From Rhizobium sp. (GTDB taxonomy: Bacteria; Pseudomonadota; Alphaproteobacteria; Rhizobiales; Rhizobiaceae): 64,000 bases of DNA. The stretch is taken from the NCBI GenBank assembly GCA_002796995.1, contig PEKW01000002.1:289406-353405 (forward strand), given 5' to 3'. Of this stretch, positions 1 to 7,710 are shown piece by piece. The notes beneath the pieces were generated by a model that saw only the letters and a list, made by a program, of their open reading frames with translations, was not told the origin of the DNA and ran no database searches. Positions within the stretch are counted from its first letter, which is position 1. Each line of letters starts with the position of its first letter. A program made the translations under genes and the position numbers.

Positions 1-118
1 GGATGAGGGGGAGCTAAGCTCACGCGATGTGTGCTCTTGGCCCCCTCATCGCCTCGCATCCGCTCGGCACTTCTCCCCGCTGGGGAGAAGGGACTGGCAG
101 GGTGGGGTGAGGGGCAAC
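1..118. repeat. Intergenic palindromic repeat, family A (cut by window edge)
   Basis: This stretch carries the block that runs from the cccctcatcgcctcgcatc segment at about 41 to the hairpin cttctccccgctggggag near 70-90. The same block recurs at 59298-59350 and, inverted, at 4335-4390. The element is non-coding, GC-rich and hairpin-forming. It sits ahead of the nitrate permease gene, so it probably separates that gene from an upstream gene outside the window. Confidence 0.75.
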
Positions 119-167
119 TCAGCCCAACCCCGACGACAACCGACACCGCTCGCAAGAGGACCACATC

Positions 168-1061
168 ATGACCGCAACCGCCCGCAAGACCGAGGTACCG
201 ATCCCCGCCCCGACGACCAGGGGCGGCACCGTCGTTCAGATGGTGAAACGCCCTGCCCGCAAGCTCGACTTGAGCCGCATCGGCGCAGGCATGGCCCGCA
301 ACGTCGTGCCGCCGCTCGTCGTCGCAGCGCTGCTGCTGGCGCTCTGGCAGGTGACCTGTTCGCAGCCCGGCTCCAGCCTGCCGCCGCCGTCGCAGGTCTG
401 GATCGACAGCTTTGACCTGATCGCCTATCCCTTCTTCAACTATGGTTCGCAGGACATCGGGCTTGCCTGGCGCGTCCTCGTCTCGCTTGAGCGAGTGGCG
501 ATCGGTTTCGGACTTGCAGCGGTCGCCGGCGTGCTGCTCGGCGCCGTGGTCGGCCAGTCGGTCTGGGCGCTGCGCGGTCTCGACCCGATCTTCCAGATCT
601 TGCGCACCGTGCCGCCGCTCGCCTGGCTGCCGCTGTCGCTCGCCGCCTTCCAGGACAGCAATCCCTCGGCAATCTTCGTCATCTTCATCACGTCGATCTG
701 GCCGGTGATCATCAACACCGCCGTCGGCGTGCGCAACATCCCGGACGACTACCGCAACATCGCCCGCGTTCTGCGCCTCAACCCGTTGGAATTTTTCGTC
801 CGCATCATGGTGCCGGCCGCAGCACCTTACATCTTCACCGGCCTGCGCATCGGCGTCGGCCTGTCCTGGCTCGCCATCGTCGCCGCCGAAATGCTGACCG
901 GCGGCGTGGGCATCGGCTTCTTCATCTGGGATGCGTGGAACTCGTCGCGCCTCTCCGACATCATCGTGGCGCTCGCCTATATCGGCGTGACCGGCTTCGT
1001 CCTCGACAAGCTGGTCGCCCTGCTCGGCGGCGTCGTCACCCGCGGCACAGCGGCCAACTGA
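168..1061 (+). CDS. nrtB: Nitrate/nitrite ABC transporter permease (NtrB/NrtB family)
   Basis: This is a 297-residue integral membrane subunit of a nitrate-type ABC importer. After a polar N-terminus of about 45 residues comes a first membrane segment (about 46-64) and then the binding-protein-dependent transport core. The cytoplasmic EAA-like loop that docks on the ATPase lies at about residues 198-226. The ATG follows an AAGAGGA ribosome site at 151-157. The matching ATPase starts 13 bp downstream, and nitrite and nitrate reductase genes follow, which argues for nitrate over taurine or sulfonate as substrate. The periplasmic binding protein (NrtA) is not in the window and is presumably just upstream. 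The family is clear; the exact substrate comes from context. Confidence 0.9.
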   Translation: MTATARKTEVPIPAPTTRGGTVVQMVKRPARKLDLSRIGAGMARNVVPPLVVAALLLALWQVTCSQPGSSLPPPSQVWIDSFDLIAYPFFNYGSQDIGLAWRVLVSLERVAIGFGLAAVAGVLLGAVVGQSVWALRGLDPIFQILRTVPPLAWLPLSLAAFQDSNPSAIFVIFITSIWPVIINTAVGVRNIPDDYRNIARVLRLNPLEFFVRIMVPAAAPYIFTGLRIGVGLSWLAIVAAEMLTGGVGIGFFIWDAWNSSRLSDIIVALAYIGVTGFVLDKLVALLGGVVTRGTAAN

Positions 1062-1074
1062 GGAGACGACATCC

Positions 1075-1872
1075 ATGAACGCCTATCTCAAGATCGACCA
1101 TATCGACAAAAATTTCGAACGCGCCGGCACGAAGACCGAAGTGCTGAAGGACGTGACGCTGACCATCGACAAGGGGGAGTTCGTCTCGATCATCGGCCAT
1201 TCCGGCTGCGGCAAGTCGACCCTGCTCAACCTGATTGCCGGCCTGACGAGGGTCTCCTCCGGTGCCGTCCTGCTTGAAAACATCGAGGTCAACGCACCCG
1301 GCCCGGAACGCGCCGTCGTCTTCCAGAACCACTCGCTGCTGCCCTGGCTCACCGTCTACGAAAACGTCAATCTCGCCGTCAACAAGGTGTTTGCCGGCCG
1401 CAAGTCCAAGGCCGAGAAGCACGAATGGGTCATGCGCAATCTCGACCTCGTGCAGATGGCACACGCCAGGGACAAGCGCCCGGCAGAGATCTCCGGCGGC
1501 ATGAAGCAGCGCGTCGGCATCGCGCGCGCCTTGGCCATGGAGCCAAAAATCCTGCTGCTCGACGAGCCCTTCGGCGCGCTCGACGCATTGACCCGCGCCC
1601 ATCTGCAGGACGCCGTGATGGAAATCCACACGCGTCTCGGCAACACGATGATCATGATTACCCATGACGTGGACGAGGCGGTACTGCTCTCCGACCGCAT
1701 CGTCATGATGACCAACGGCCCGGCCGCCAAGATCGGCGAAGTCCTGGACGTTCCGATCCCGCGGCCGCGCGACCGCATCGCGCTCGCCTCCGACCGCACC
1801 TATCTCAAATCCCGCGAAGCCGTGCTGAAGTTCCTCTACGAACGTCACCGCTTCGTCGAAGCCGCGGAGTAA
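1075..1872 (+). CDS. nrtD: Nitrate/nitrite ABC transporter ATP-binding protein
   Basis: This 265-residue ATPase should power the permease encoded immediately upstream. The Walker A motif GHSGCGKST is at residues 41-49, the ABC signature ISGGMKQR at about 140-147, and Walker B with the D-loop (ILLLDEPFGALD) at about 159-170. The switch histidine lies in the MITHDVDEA segment. It has only the nucleotide-binding domain, like cyanobacterial NrtD, and lacks the fused solute-binding domain of NrtC. A GAGGAGAC ribosome site precedes the ATG. The gene ends 5 bp before nirB, so the genes are almost certainly co-transcribed. Confidence 0.9.
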   Translation: MNAYLKIDHIDKNFERAGTKTEVLKDVTLTIDKGEFVSIIGHSGCGKSTLLNLIAGLTRVSSGAVLLENIEVNAPGPERAVVFQNHSLLPWLTVYENVNLAVNKVFAGRKSKAEKHEWVMRNLDLVQMAHARDKRPAEISGGMKQRVGIARALAMEPKILLLDEPFGALDALTRAHLQDAVMEIHTRLGNTMIMITHDVDEAVLLSDRIVMMTNGPAAKIGEVLDVPIPRPRDRIALASDRTYLKSREAVLKFLYERHRFVEAAE

Positions 1873-1877
1873 GAACC

Positions 1878-4328
1878 ATGGCAGAAAAACTCGTCATCAT
1901 CGGCAACGGCATGGCCCCCGGCCGCATGCTGGAGGAACTGTTCGAAAAGGCCCCCGGCCACTACGACGTGACGATCTTCAACGCCGAGCCGCGCGTCAAC
2001 TATGACCGCATCATGCTCTCGCCGGTCCTTTCCGGCGAAAAGACTTACGAGCAGATCGTCATCCATGGCGACGGCTGGTATGTCGACCACGGCATCATGC
2101 TCTACAAGGGCCACAGGATCGTCGCGATCGACCGGGAGAAGAAGACCGTCACCTCCGATCACGGCGTGACGGAAAGCTATGACAAGCTGGTGATCGCGAC
2201 GGGCTCCGTGCCCTTCATCATTCCCGTCCCCGGCAAGGATCTGCCCGGCGTCATCACCTATCGCGACCTTGACGACGTGCAGGCCATGCTTCTGGCCGCC
2301 CAGTCCCGCGACAGGGCGGTGGTCATCGGCGGTGGCCTGCTCGGTCTCGAAGCGGCCGCCGGCCTTGCCCAGCGCGGCATGGACGTGACGGTGCTGCACG
2401 TCATGCCGACCCTGATGGAGCGCCAGCTCGATCCGGCCGCCGGCTACCTGCTGCAGAAGGCCGTGGAGGAGCGCGGCATCAAGGTGATCTGCAAGGCCAA
2501 CACCAAGGAGATCGTCGGCGACGGCAGGGTCGAGGGCGTCGAACTCGACGACGGCCGGGTCATCCCGGCGACGCTGGTGGTGATGGCCGTCGGCATCCGC
2601 CCGAATGTCGGGCTCGCCCGCGATGCGGGTCTCGCCGTCAACCGCGGCATCGTCGTCGATGCCGGCATGCAGACTTCCGACGGAGACATCCTGGCGCTCG
2701 GCGAATGCGCCGAAGTTGGCGGCATGGTCTACGGCCTCGTCGCCCCGCTCTACGAAATGGCACGGATCGCCGCATCGCATCTCTCCGGCGACCGCACGCC
2801 CGCCTTTGTCCATTCCGACACGCCGACCAAGCTCAAGGTCACCGGCATCGAGCTCTATTCGCTCGGCGATTTCGCCGACGGCGACGACCGCCAGGAAATC
2901 GTGCTGCGCGATGCGACGGCCGGCGTCTACAAGCGCCTCGTCATCAGGGACAACCGCATCATCGGCACGGTGCTCTATGGCGAAACCGCCGACGGCGCCT
3001 GGTTCAACGACCTGAAGAAGAAGGGCACCGACATCTCCGCGATGCGCGACACCCTGATCTTCGGCCAGGCCTATCAGGGGGGCAGCCCGCTGGACCCTAT
3101 GGCGGCCGTTGCAGCCTTGCCGGATGATGCGGAAATCTGCGGCTGCAACGGCGTCTGCAAGGGCAAGATCACCGGCGCGATCACGGCCAAGGGCCTGACC
3201 TTGCTCGATGACGTCCGCGCCCACACCAAGGCGTCTGCCTCCTGTGGCAGCTGCACCGGGCTGGTCGAGCAGCTGATGGCGTTGACGCTCGGCGACAAGT
3301 ACAATCCCGCCGCGGTTACGCCCATGTGTACCTGCACCGAGCTTGGCCATGACGACGTACGCCGCCTGATCAAGGCCAAGGGGCTGAAGACCATCCCTGC
3401 GGTGATGCAGGAACTGGAGTGGAAGACCTCCTGCGGCTGCGCCAAATGCCGCCCGGCGCTCAACTATTACCTCGTCTGCGACTGGCCGGACGAATATGCC
3501 GACGACTACCAGTCGCGCTACATCAACGAGCGGGTGCACGCCAACATCCAGAAGGACGGCACCTATTCGGTCGTGCCGCGCATGTGGGGCGGCGTCACCA
3601 ACGCGGCCGAACTGCGCGCCATTGCCGACGTGGTCGACAAGTTCGAGATCCCCATGGTCAAGGTCACCGGCGGCCAGCGCATCGACCTGCTCGGCATCGA
3701 CAAGGAGGATCTGCCTGCCGTCTGGGCCGATCTCGGCAAGGCCGGCTTCGTCTCAGGGCAGGCCTATGCCAAGGGCCTGCGCACCGTGAAGACCTGCGTC
3801 GGCTCCGACTGGTGCCGCTTCGGCACGCAGGACTCGACCGGGCTCGGCATCCGCATCGAGAAGTTCATGTGGGGCTCCTGGACGCCGGCCAAGCTGAAGC
3901 TCGCCGTGTCGGGATGTCCGCGCAACTGCGCCGAGGCGACCTGCAAGGACATCGGCGTGATCTGCGTGGACTCAGGCTTCGAGATCCACTTCGCGGGTGC
4001 GGCCGGCCTCGACATCAAGGGCACGGAGGTGCTCGGCCTGGTCAAGACCGAGGACGAGGCGCTCGAACACATCGTCGCGCTCGCCCAGATGTATCGCGAA
4101 CAGGCCCGCTATCTCGAGCGCATCTACAAATGGGCGAAACGCATCGGCCTGGACGAGATCCGCCGGCAGATCATGACCGACGCGGAAAAGCGCAAAGGCT
4201 ACTACGAACGCTTCGTCTTCTCCCAGAAATTCGCCCAGGTCGACCCGTGGTCGGAGCGTGTTTCCGGCAAGGATAAGCACGAGTTCAAGCCCCTGGCGAC
4301 CGTCGGTTATTCGGCAGCGGCGGAATAG
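1878..4328 (+). CDS. nirB: NAD(P)H-dependent assimilatory nitrite reductase, large subunit
   Basis: NirB reduces nitrite to ammonium by six electrons, passing them from NADH through FAD and Fe-S centres to siroheme. At 816 residues it is of normal length. An FAD-binding Rossmann motif (IIGNGMAPG) is at the N-terminus and an NAD-binding motif (VVIGGGLLGLEAA) at about 150-165. A BFD-like [2Fe-2S] domain with CGCNGVCKG and CGSCTG lies at about 418-460. The siroheme/[4Fe-4S] half includes TCVGSDWCRFG at about 638-649 and SGCPRNCAEATCKD at about 677-690, which supplies cluster cysteines. The ATG is 5 bp after nrtD. A family A palindromic repeat separates it from nirD. Confidence 0.96.
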   Translation: MAEKLVIIGNGMAPGRMLEELFEKAPGHYDVTIFNAEPRVNYDRIMLSPVLSGEKTYEQIVIHGDGWYVDHGIMLYKGHRIVAIDREKKTVTSDHGVTESYDKLVIATGSVPFIIPVPGKDLPGVITYRDLDDVQAMLLAAQSRDRAVVIGGGLLGLEAAAGLAQRGMDVTVLHVMPTLMERQLDPAAGYLLQKAVEERGIKVICKANTKEIVGDGRVEGVELDDGRVIPATLVVMAVGIRPNVGLARDAGLAVNRGIVVDAGMQTSDGDILALGECAEVGGMVYGLVAPLYEMARIAASHLSGDRTPAFVHSDTPTKLKVTGIELYSLGDFADGDDRQEIVLRDATAGVYKRLVIRDNRIIGTVLYGETADGAWFNDLKKKGTDISAMRDTLIFGQAYQGGSPLDPMAAVAALPDDAEICGCNGVCKGKITGAITAKGLTLLDDVRAHTKASASCGSCTGLVEQLMALTLGDKYNPAAVTPMCTCTELGHDDVRRLIKAKGLKTIPAVMQELEWKTSCGCAKCRPALNYYLVCDWPDEYADDYQSRYINERVHANIQKDGTYSVVPRMWGGVTNAAELRAIADVVDKFEIPMVKVTGGQRIDLLGIDKEDLPAVWADLGKAGFVSGQAYAKGLRTVKTCVGSDWCRFGTQDSTGLGIRIEKFMWGSWTPAKLKLAVSGCPRNCAEATCKDIGVICVDSGFEIHFAGAAGLDIKGTEVLGLVKTEDEALEHIVALAQMYREQARYLERIYKWAKRIGLDEIRRQIMTDAEKRKGYYERFVFSQKFAQVDPWSERVSGKDKHEFKPLATVGYSAAAE

Positions 4329-4334
4329 GTCTCC

Positions 4335-4452
4335 CTCTTCTCCCCAGCGGGGAGAAGTGCCGAGCGCATGCGAGGCGATGAGGGGGCCAGTGGCGCAAGC
4401 GCCCCCCTCATCCGGCCCTACCGGGCCACCTTCTCCCCGCTGGGGAGAAGAG
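4335..4452. repeat. Intergenic palindromic repeat, family A (complete copy)
   Basis: This element of about 118 bp lies between nirB and nirD. Both ends are cttctcccc/ggggagaag hairpins, with a short cgcttgcgc-type hairpin at the centre. Read on the minus strand it matches the element at 59230-59352 in both order and length. It sits inside what should be one transcript, so it will be present in nir mRNA and may affect stability or the nirB:nirD ratio. Confidence 0.85.
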
Positions 4453-4498
4453 GCAATCGGCGCTTCGAAGTTGGACAACAGTTGAGGATACGAAAACC

Positions 4499-4828
4499 AT
4501 GAACTGGATCACCATCGGTCATATCGACGACATCCCCCTTCGCGGCGCGCGCTGCGTCAAGACGCCGGAGGGCAAGATCGCCGTGTTCCGCACGGCCGAA
4601 AACGAGGTCTTCGCCATCGAGGACCACTGCCCGCACAAGGGCGGGCCGCTCAGCCAAGGCATCGTCCACGGCAAGGCCGTGACCTGCCCCCTGCACAACT
4701 GGGTGATCTCGCTCGAAACCGGCCGCGCGCTCGGCGCCGACGAGGGCGAGGTGAGGACAATCCCGGTGCGCAACGAGGGCGGCCATCTGTCGATCGCCCT
4801 CGAAAGCCTGATGATGGCGGCGGAGTAG
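4499..4828 (+). CDS. nirD: Nitrite reductase small subunit, Rieske-type
   Basis: NirD is the small partner of NirB. The 109-residue protein is a single Rieske-fold domain. It keeps the full set of [2Fe-2S] ligands, C44-P-H46 and C63-P-L-H66. As far as I recall, enterobacterial NirD lacks these ligands, so this copy probably binds a cluster. The ATG sits about 46 bp after a family A repeat. The stop is followed after 22 bp by a family B repeat that separates it from nasA. Confidence 0.92.
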   Translation: MNWITIGHIDDIPLRGARCVKTPEGKIAVFRTAENEVFAIEDHCPHKGGPLSQGIVHGKAVTCPLHNWVISLETGRALGADEGEVRTIPVRNEGGHLSIALESLMMAAE

Positions 4829-4850
4829 GCGGATGGCGGACCTGCAGATA

Positions 4851-5027
4851 CCCCCCTCTGTCCTGCCGGACATCTCCCCCTCAAGGGGGGAGATCAATTC
4901 GCGGCCGACGTCGCGCGGGATGCCAAGACCTTGTGTCCGTGAACTGGACTTCATCGGGAGGGCAAGGCGCCGCCACGATTCGATCTCCCCCCTTGAGGGG
5001 GAGATGGTCGGCAGGCCAGAGGGGGGT
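4851..5027. repeat. Intergenic palindromic repeat, family B
   Basis: This element lies between nirD and nasA. It opens with cccccctctgtcctgccg followed by an atctccccctcaagg hairpin, and closes with the inverted equivalent ending aggggggt. About 85 bp of unrelated sequence lie between the arms. The first 45 bp are identical to the start of the copy at 7949-8158 inside cysG. It ends 25 bp before the nasA start, just upstream of its ribosome site. Confidence 0.85.
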
Positions 5028-5052
5028 AACGCGCGCTCCCTAAGGAGAGCTC

Positions 5053-7710
5053 ATGTCCACTGAAACCCGCACCACCTGTCCCTATTGCGGCGTCGGCTGC
5101 GGCGTGATCGCTAGCGTCGACGACACCGGCAAGGTGAGCGTCAAGGGCGATCCGGACCATCCGGCCAATTTCGGTCGCCTGTGCTCCAAGGGCTCGGCGC
5201 TGGCCGAAACACTCGATCTCGACGGCCGCCTGATGACGCCGGAGATTGCGGGCGCACCGGCCAGTTGGGACGCGGCCCTCGACCTAGTGGCGGAAAAATT
5301 CTCGCAAGCCATCGCCGAACACGGCCCCGACTCGGTCGCCTTCTACGTCTCCGGCCAGCTGCTGACCGAGGACTACTATGTCGCCAACAAGCTGATGAAG
5401 GGGTTCATCGGTTCGGCCAATATCGACACCAATTCGCGGCTCTGCATGGCATCCTCGGTTGCCGGCCATCGCCGCGCCTTCGGCGCCGACACGGTGCCCG
5501 GCACCTATCGGGATCTGGAACTGGCCGACCTGATCGTTCTCACCGGCTCCAATCTCGCCTGGTGCCATCCGGTGCTCTACCAGCGCATCGCCGCCGCCAG
5601 GGCGGCCCGACCGGCGATGAAGATCGTCGTCATCGATCCGCGCCGCACCATGACCTGCGACATCGCCGACCTGCACCTGGCCGTTCGCCCCGACGGCGAT
5701 GCCGCGCTGTTCAACGGCCTGCTCGCCCATCTCGCCCGAAGCCCGGCGCTCGACCAGACCTATATCGGTGCCCATACGAACGGCTTTGCCGAGGCCTTTG
5801 CCACGGCCTCGTCCCTTTCCATGGCCGACCTGATCGAGGCGACCGGCCTGCCGGCCATGCAGATCCGCGAATTCTTCGCCCTGTTCGAGCGCACGGAAAA
5901 GACGGTCACCTGCTACAGCCAGGGGGTCAACCAGTCCTCCATCGGCACCGACAAGGTCAGTGCCATCATCAATTGCCATCTGGCGACCGGCCGCGTCGGC
6001 CGTCCCGGCATGGGGCCTTTTTCGCTGACCGGCCAGCCCAATGCCATGGGCGGTCGCGAGGTCGGTGGCCTCGCCAACATGCTCGCCGCCCACATGGCGA
6101 TCGAAAACCCGGAACACCGCGACCGCGCCCGGCGCTTCTGGAATGCGCCGACCATGGCCGAGAAGCCGGGCCTCAAGGCCGTCGACATGTTTCAGGCGGT
6201 GGCCGACGGACGCATCAAGGCGCTGTGGATCATGTCGACCAATCCGGTGGTCTCCATGCCGGACGCCGATGCGGTGAAGGCGGCGATCGCGGCCTGCCCC
6301 TTCGTCGTCGTCTCCGACATCATCCGTGACACGGACACCACAAGGCTGGCCCACTTCCTGCTTCCCGCCACCGGCTGGGGTGAGAAGGACGGCACGGTGA
6401 CCAACTCCGAGCGCCGCATTTCCCGCCAGCGCGCCTTTCTTCCCCCGCCCGGCGATGCCCGGCCGGACTGGTGGCAGCTGGCCGAAGTCGGCCGCCGCAT
6501 GGGCTTTGCCAAGGCCTTCGCCTTTGCCTCGCCGGCCGAGATTTTTGCCGAGCACGCGGCGCTCTCGGCTTTCGAAAACGACGGTGACCGCGACTTCGAC
6601 ATCGGCGCCTATGGTGACATCGAGGAGACCGGCTTTGCCGGGCTCGAGCCCTTCCAGTGGCCGCAACCGGCGGGAACCGGACGGCAGGAGACCCGCTTCT
6701 TCGCCGGCGGCCGCTTCTATCATGCCGATGGTAAGGCCCGCTTCGTCGCGGTCGAGTCCGAAGTGCCTGTCCGGACCTCCGCCGACTTCCCCCTGGTGCT
6801 CAACACCGGCCGGGTGCGCGATCACTGGCATACCCTGACCCGCACCGGGAAAAGCGCCCGCCTGTCGGGTCATCTGGCCGAACCCTTCGTCGAGATCCAT
6901 CCCGACGACGCCGCCAATCTCGGCATCAGCGACGCCGATCTGGTGCGGCTCGAAAGCCCTCACGGCCTCATCATCGTGCGCGCCCTGCTCACCGCCCGGC
7001 AGGCGAGGGGCGGGGTCTTCGTGCCGATGCACTGGGCGGACGAATTCTCCGCCCGCGCCCGGGTCGACACGCTGCTGTCGTCGATCATCGATCCGGTCTC
7101 CGGCCAGCCGGCCTCCAAGCATGGCGCGATTGCTGCCCGTCGCTTTGCCGCCGGCGCCTATGGTTTTGTCGTGAGCGCGGTGAAGCCCTCCGGCCTCGAC
7201 GCGACCTACTGGGCGCTCGCCCGGGCCGAGGGCGGCTGGCGCGTCGAACTCGCCTTCGACGCGCCGCTTTGCGATGTCGAGGCCTGGTGCCGTGTCCATT
7301 TCGCCTTGCCCGACGCTGCCGAAAGCCTCGGCTACAGCGACCGTGCAAGCGGCGAGGCCCGCATCGCCTTTTTCCAAGGAGATGCCTTGCTGTTCGCCCT
7401 GTTCCTGGCGCCCGATCCGGTCTCCGTGTCACGCAACTGGGCGATTGCGCAGCTCTCCGAACCGCATGCCGACAGCCGCACCCGCTTCGCCGTCGTCGCC
7501 GGCCGTCCAGGTGCGGGTCGCAGCGATCCAGGCGCCACCGTGTGCTCGTGTTTCTCCGTCGGCGTCAACCAGATCGTCGGCGCCGTTCGTGGCGGTTGCC
7601 TGACCGTCGAGGCGATCGGAGAGACACTCTATGCCGGAACCAATTGCGGCTCCTGCCGTGCCGAAATCAGGGGGATCATCGATGGATGCCAGGTCGCTGC
7701 CGCTGAATGA
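5053..7710 (+). CDS. nasA: Assimilatory nitrate reductase, catalytic subunit
   Basis: NasA reduces nitrate to nitrite at a bis-MGD molybdenum centre in the cytoplasm. The 885-residue protein begins with a [4Fe-4S] motif, C9, C12, C16 and C44 (TCPYCGVGCG then LCSKG). The molybdopterin oxidoreductase body follows, then a dinucleotide-binding domain from about residue 580. A C-terminal BFD-like [2Fe-2S] domain (CSCFSVG about 829, TNCGSCRAE about 862) marks the NasA type that draws electrons within the protein, as in Klebsiella. The start follows AAGGAGAG at 5042-5049. The 3' end overlaps the start of cysG. Confidence 0.95.
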   Translation: MSTETRTTCPYCGVGCGVIASVDDTGKVSVKGDPDHPANFGRLCSKGSALAETLDLDGRLMTPEIAGAPASWDAALDLVAEKFSQAIAEHGPDSVAFYVSGQLLTEDYYVANKLMKGFIGSANIDTNSRLCMASSVAGHRRAFGADTVPGTYRDLELADLIVLTGSNLAWCHPVLYQRIAAARAARPAMKIVVIDPRRTMTCDIADLHLAVRPDGDAALFNGLLAHLARSPALDQTYIGAHTNGFAEAFATASSLSMADLIEATGLPAMQIREFFALFERTEKTVTCYSQGVNQSSIGTDKVSAIINCHLATGRVGRPGMGPFSLTGQPNAMGGREVGGLANMLAAHMAIENPEHRDRARRFWNAPTMAEKPGLKAVDMFQAVADGRIKALWIMSTNPVVSMPDADAVKAAIAACPFVVVSDIIRDTDTTRLAHFLLPATGWGEKDGTVTNSERRISRQRAFLPPPGDARPDWWQLAEVGRRMGFAKAFAFASPAEIFAEHAALSAFENDGDRDFDIGAYGDIEETGFAGLEPFQWPQPAGTGRQETRFFAGGRFYHADGKARFVAVESEVPVRTSADFPLVLNTGRVRDHWHTLTRTGKSARLSGHLAEPFVEIHPDDAANLGISDADLVRLESPHGLIIVRALLTARQARGGVFVPMHWADEFSARARVDTLLSSIIDPVSGQPASKHGAIAARRFAAGAYGFVVSAVKPSGLDATYWALARAEGGWRVELAFDAPLCDVEAWCRVHFALPDAAESLGYSDRASGEARIAFFQGDALLFALFLAPDPVSVSRNWAIAQLSEPHADSRTRFAVVAGRPGAGRSDPGATVCSCFSVGVNQIVGAVRGGCLTVEAIGETLYAGTNCGSCRAEIRGIIDGCQVAAAE

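Noticed and set aside
1845..3539. Open frame of 564 codons opposite nirB
   Set aside because: No family features; nirB shows all its cofactor motifs on the other strand.
4335..5027. CRISPR array from repeated blocks
   Set aside because: Repeats are inverted, of several families and not regularly spaced, and no cas genes are present.
5284..7377. Open frame of 697 codons opposite nasA
   Set aside because: A shadow of the nasA gene in GC-rich sequence.
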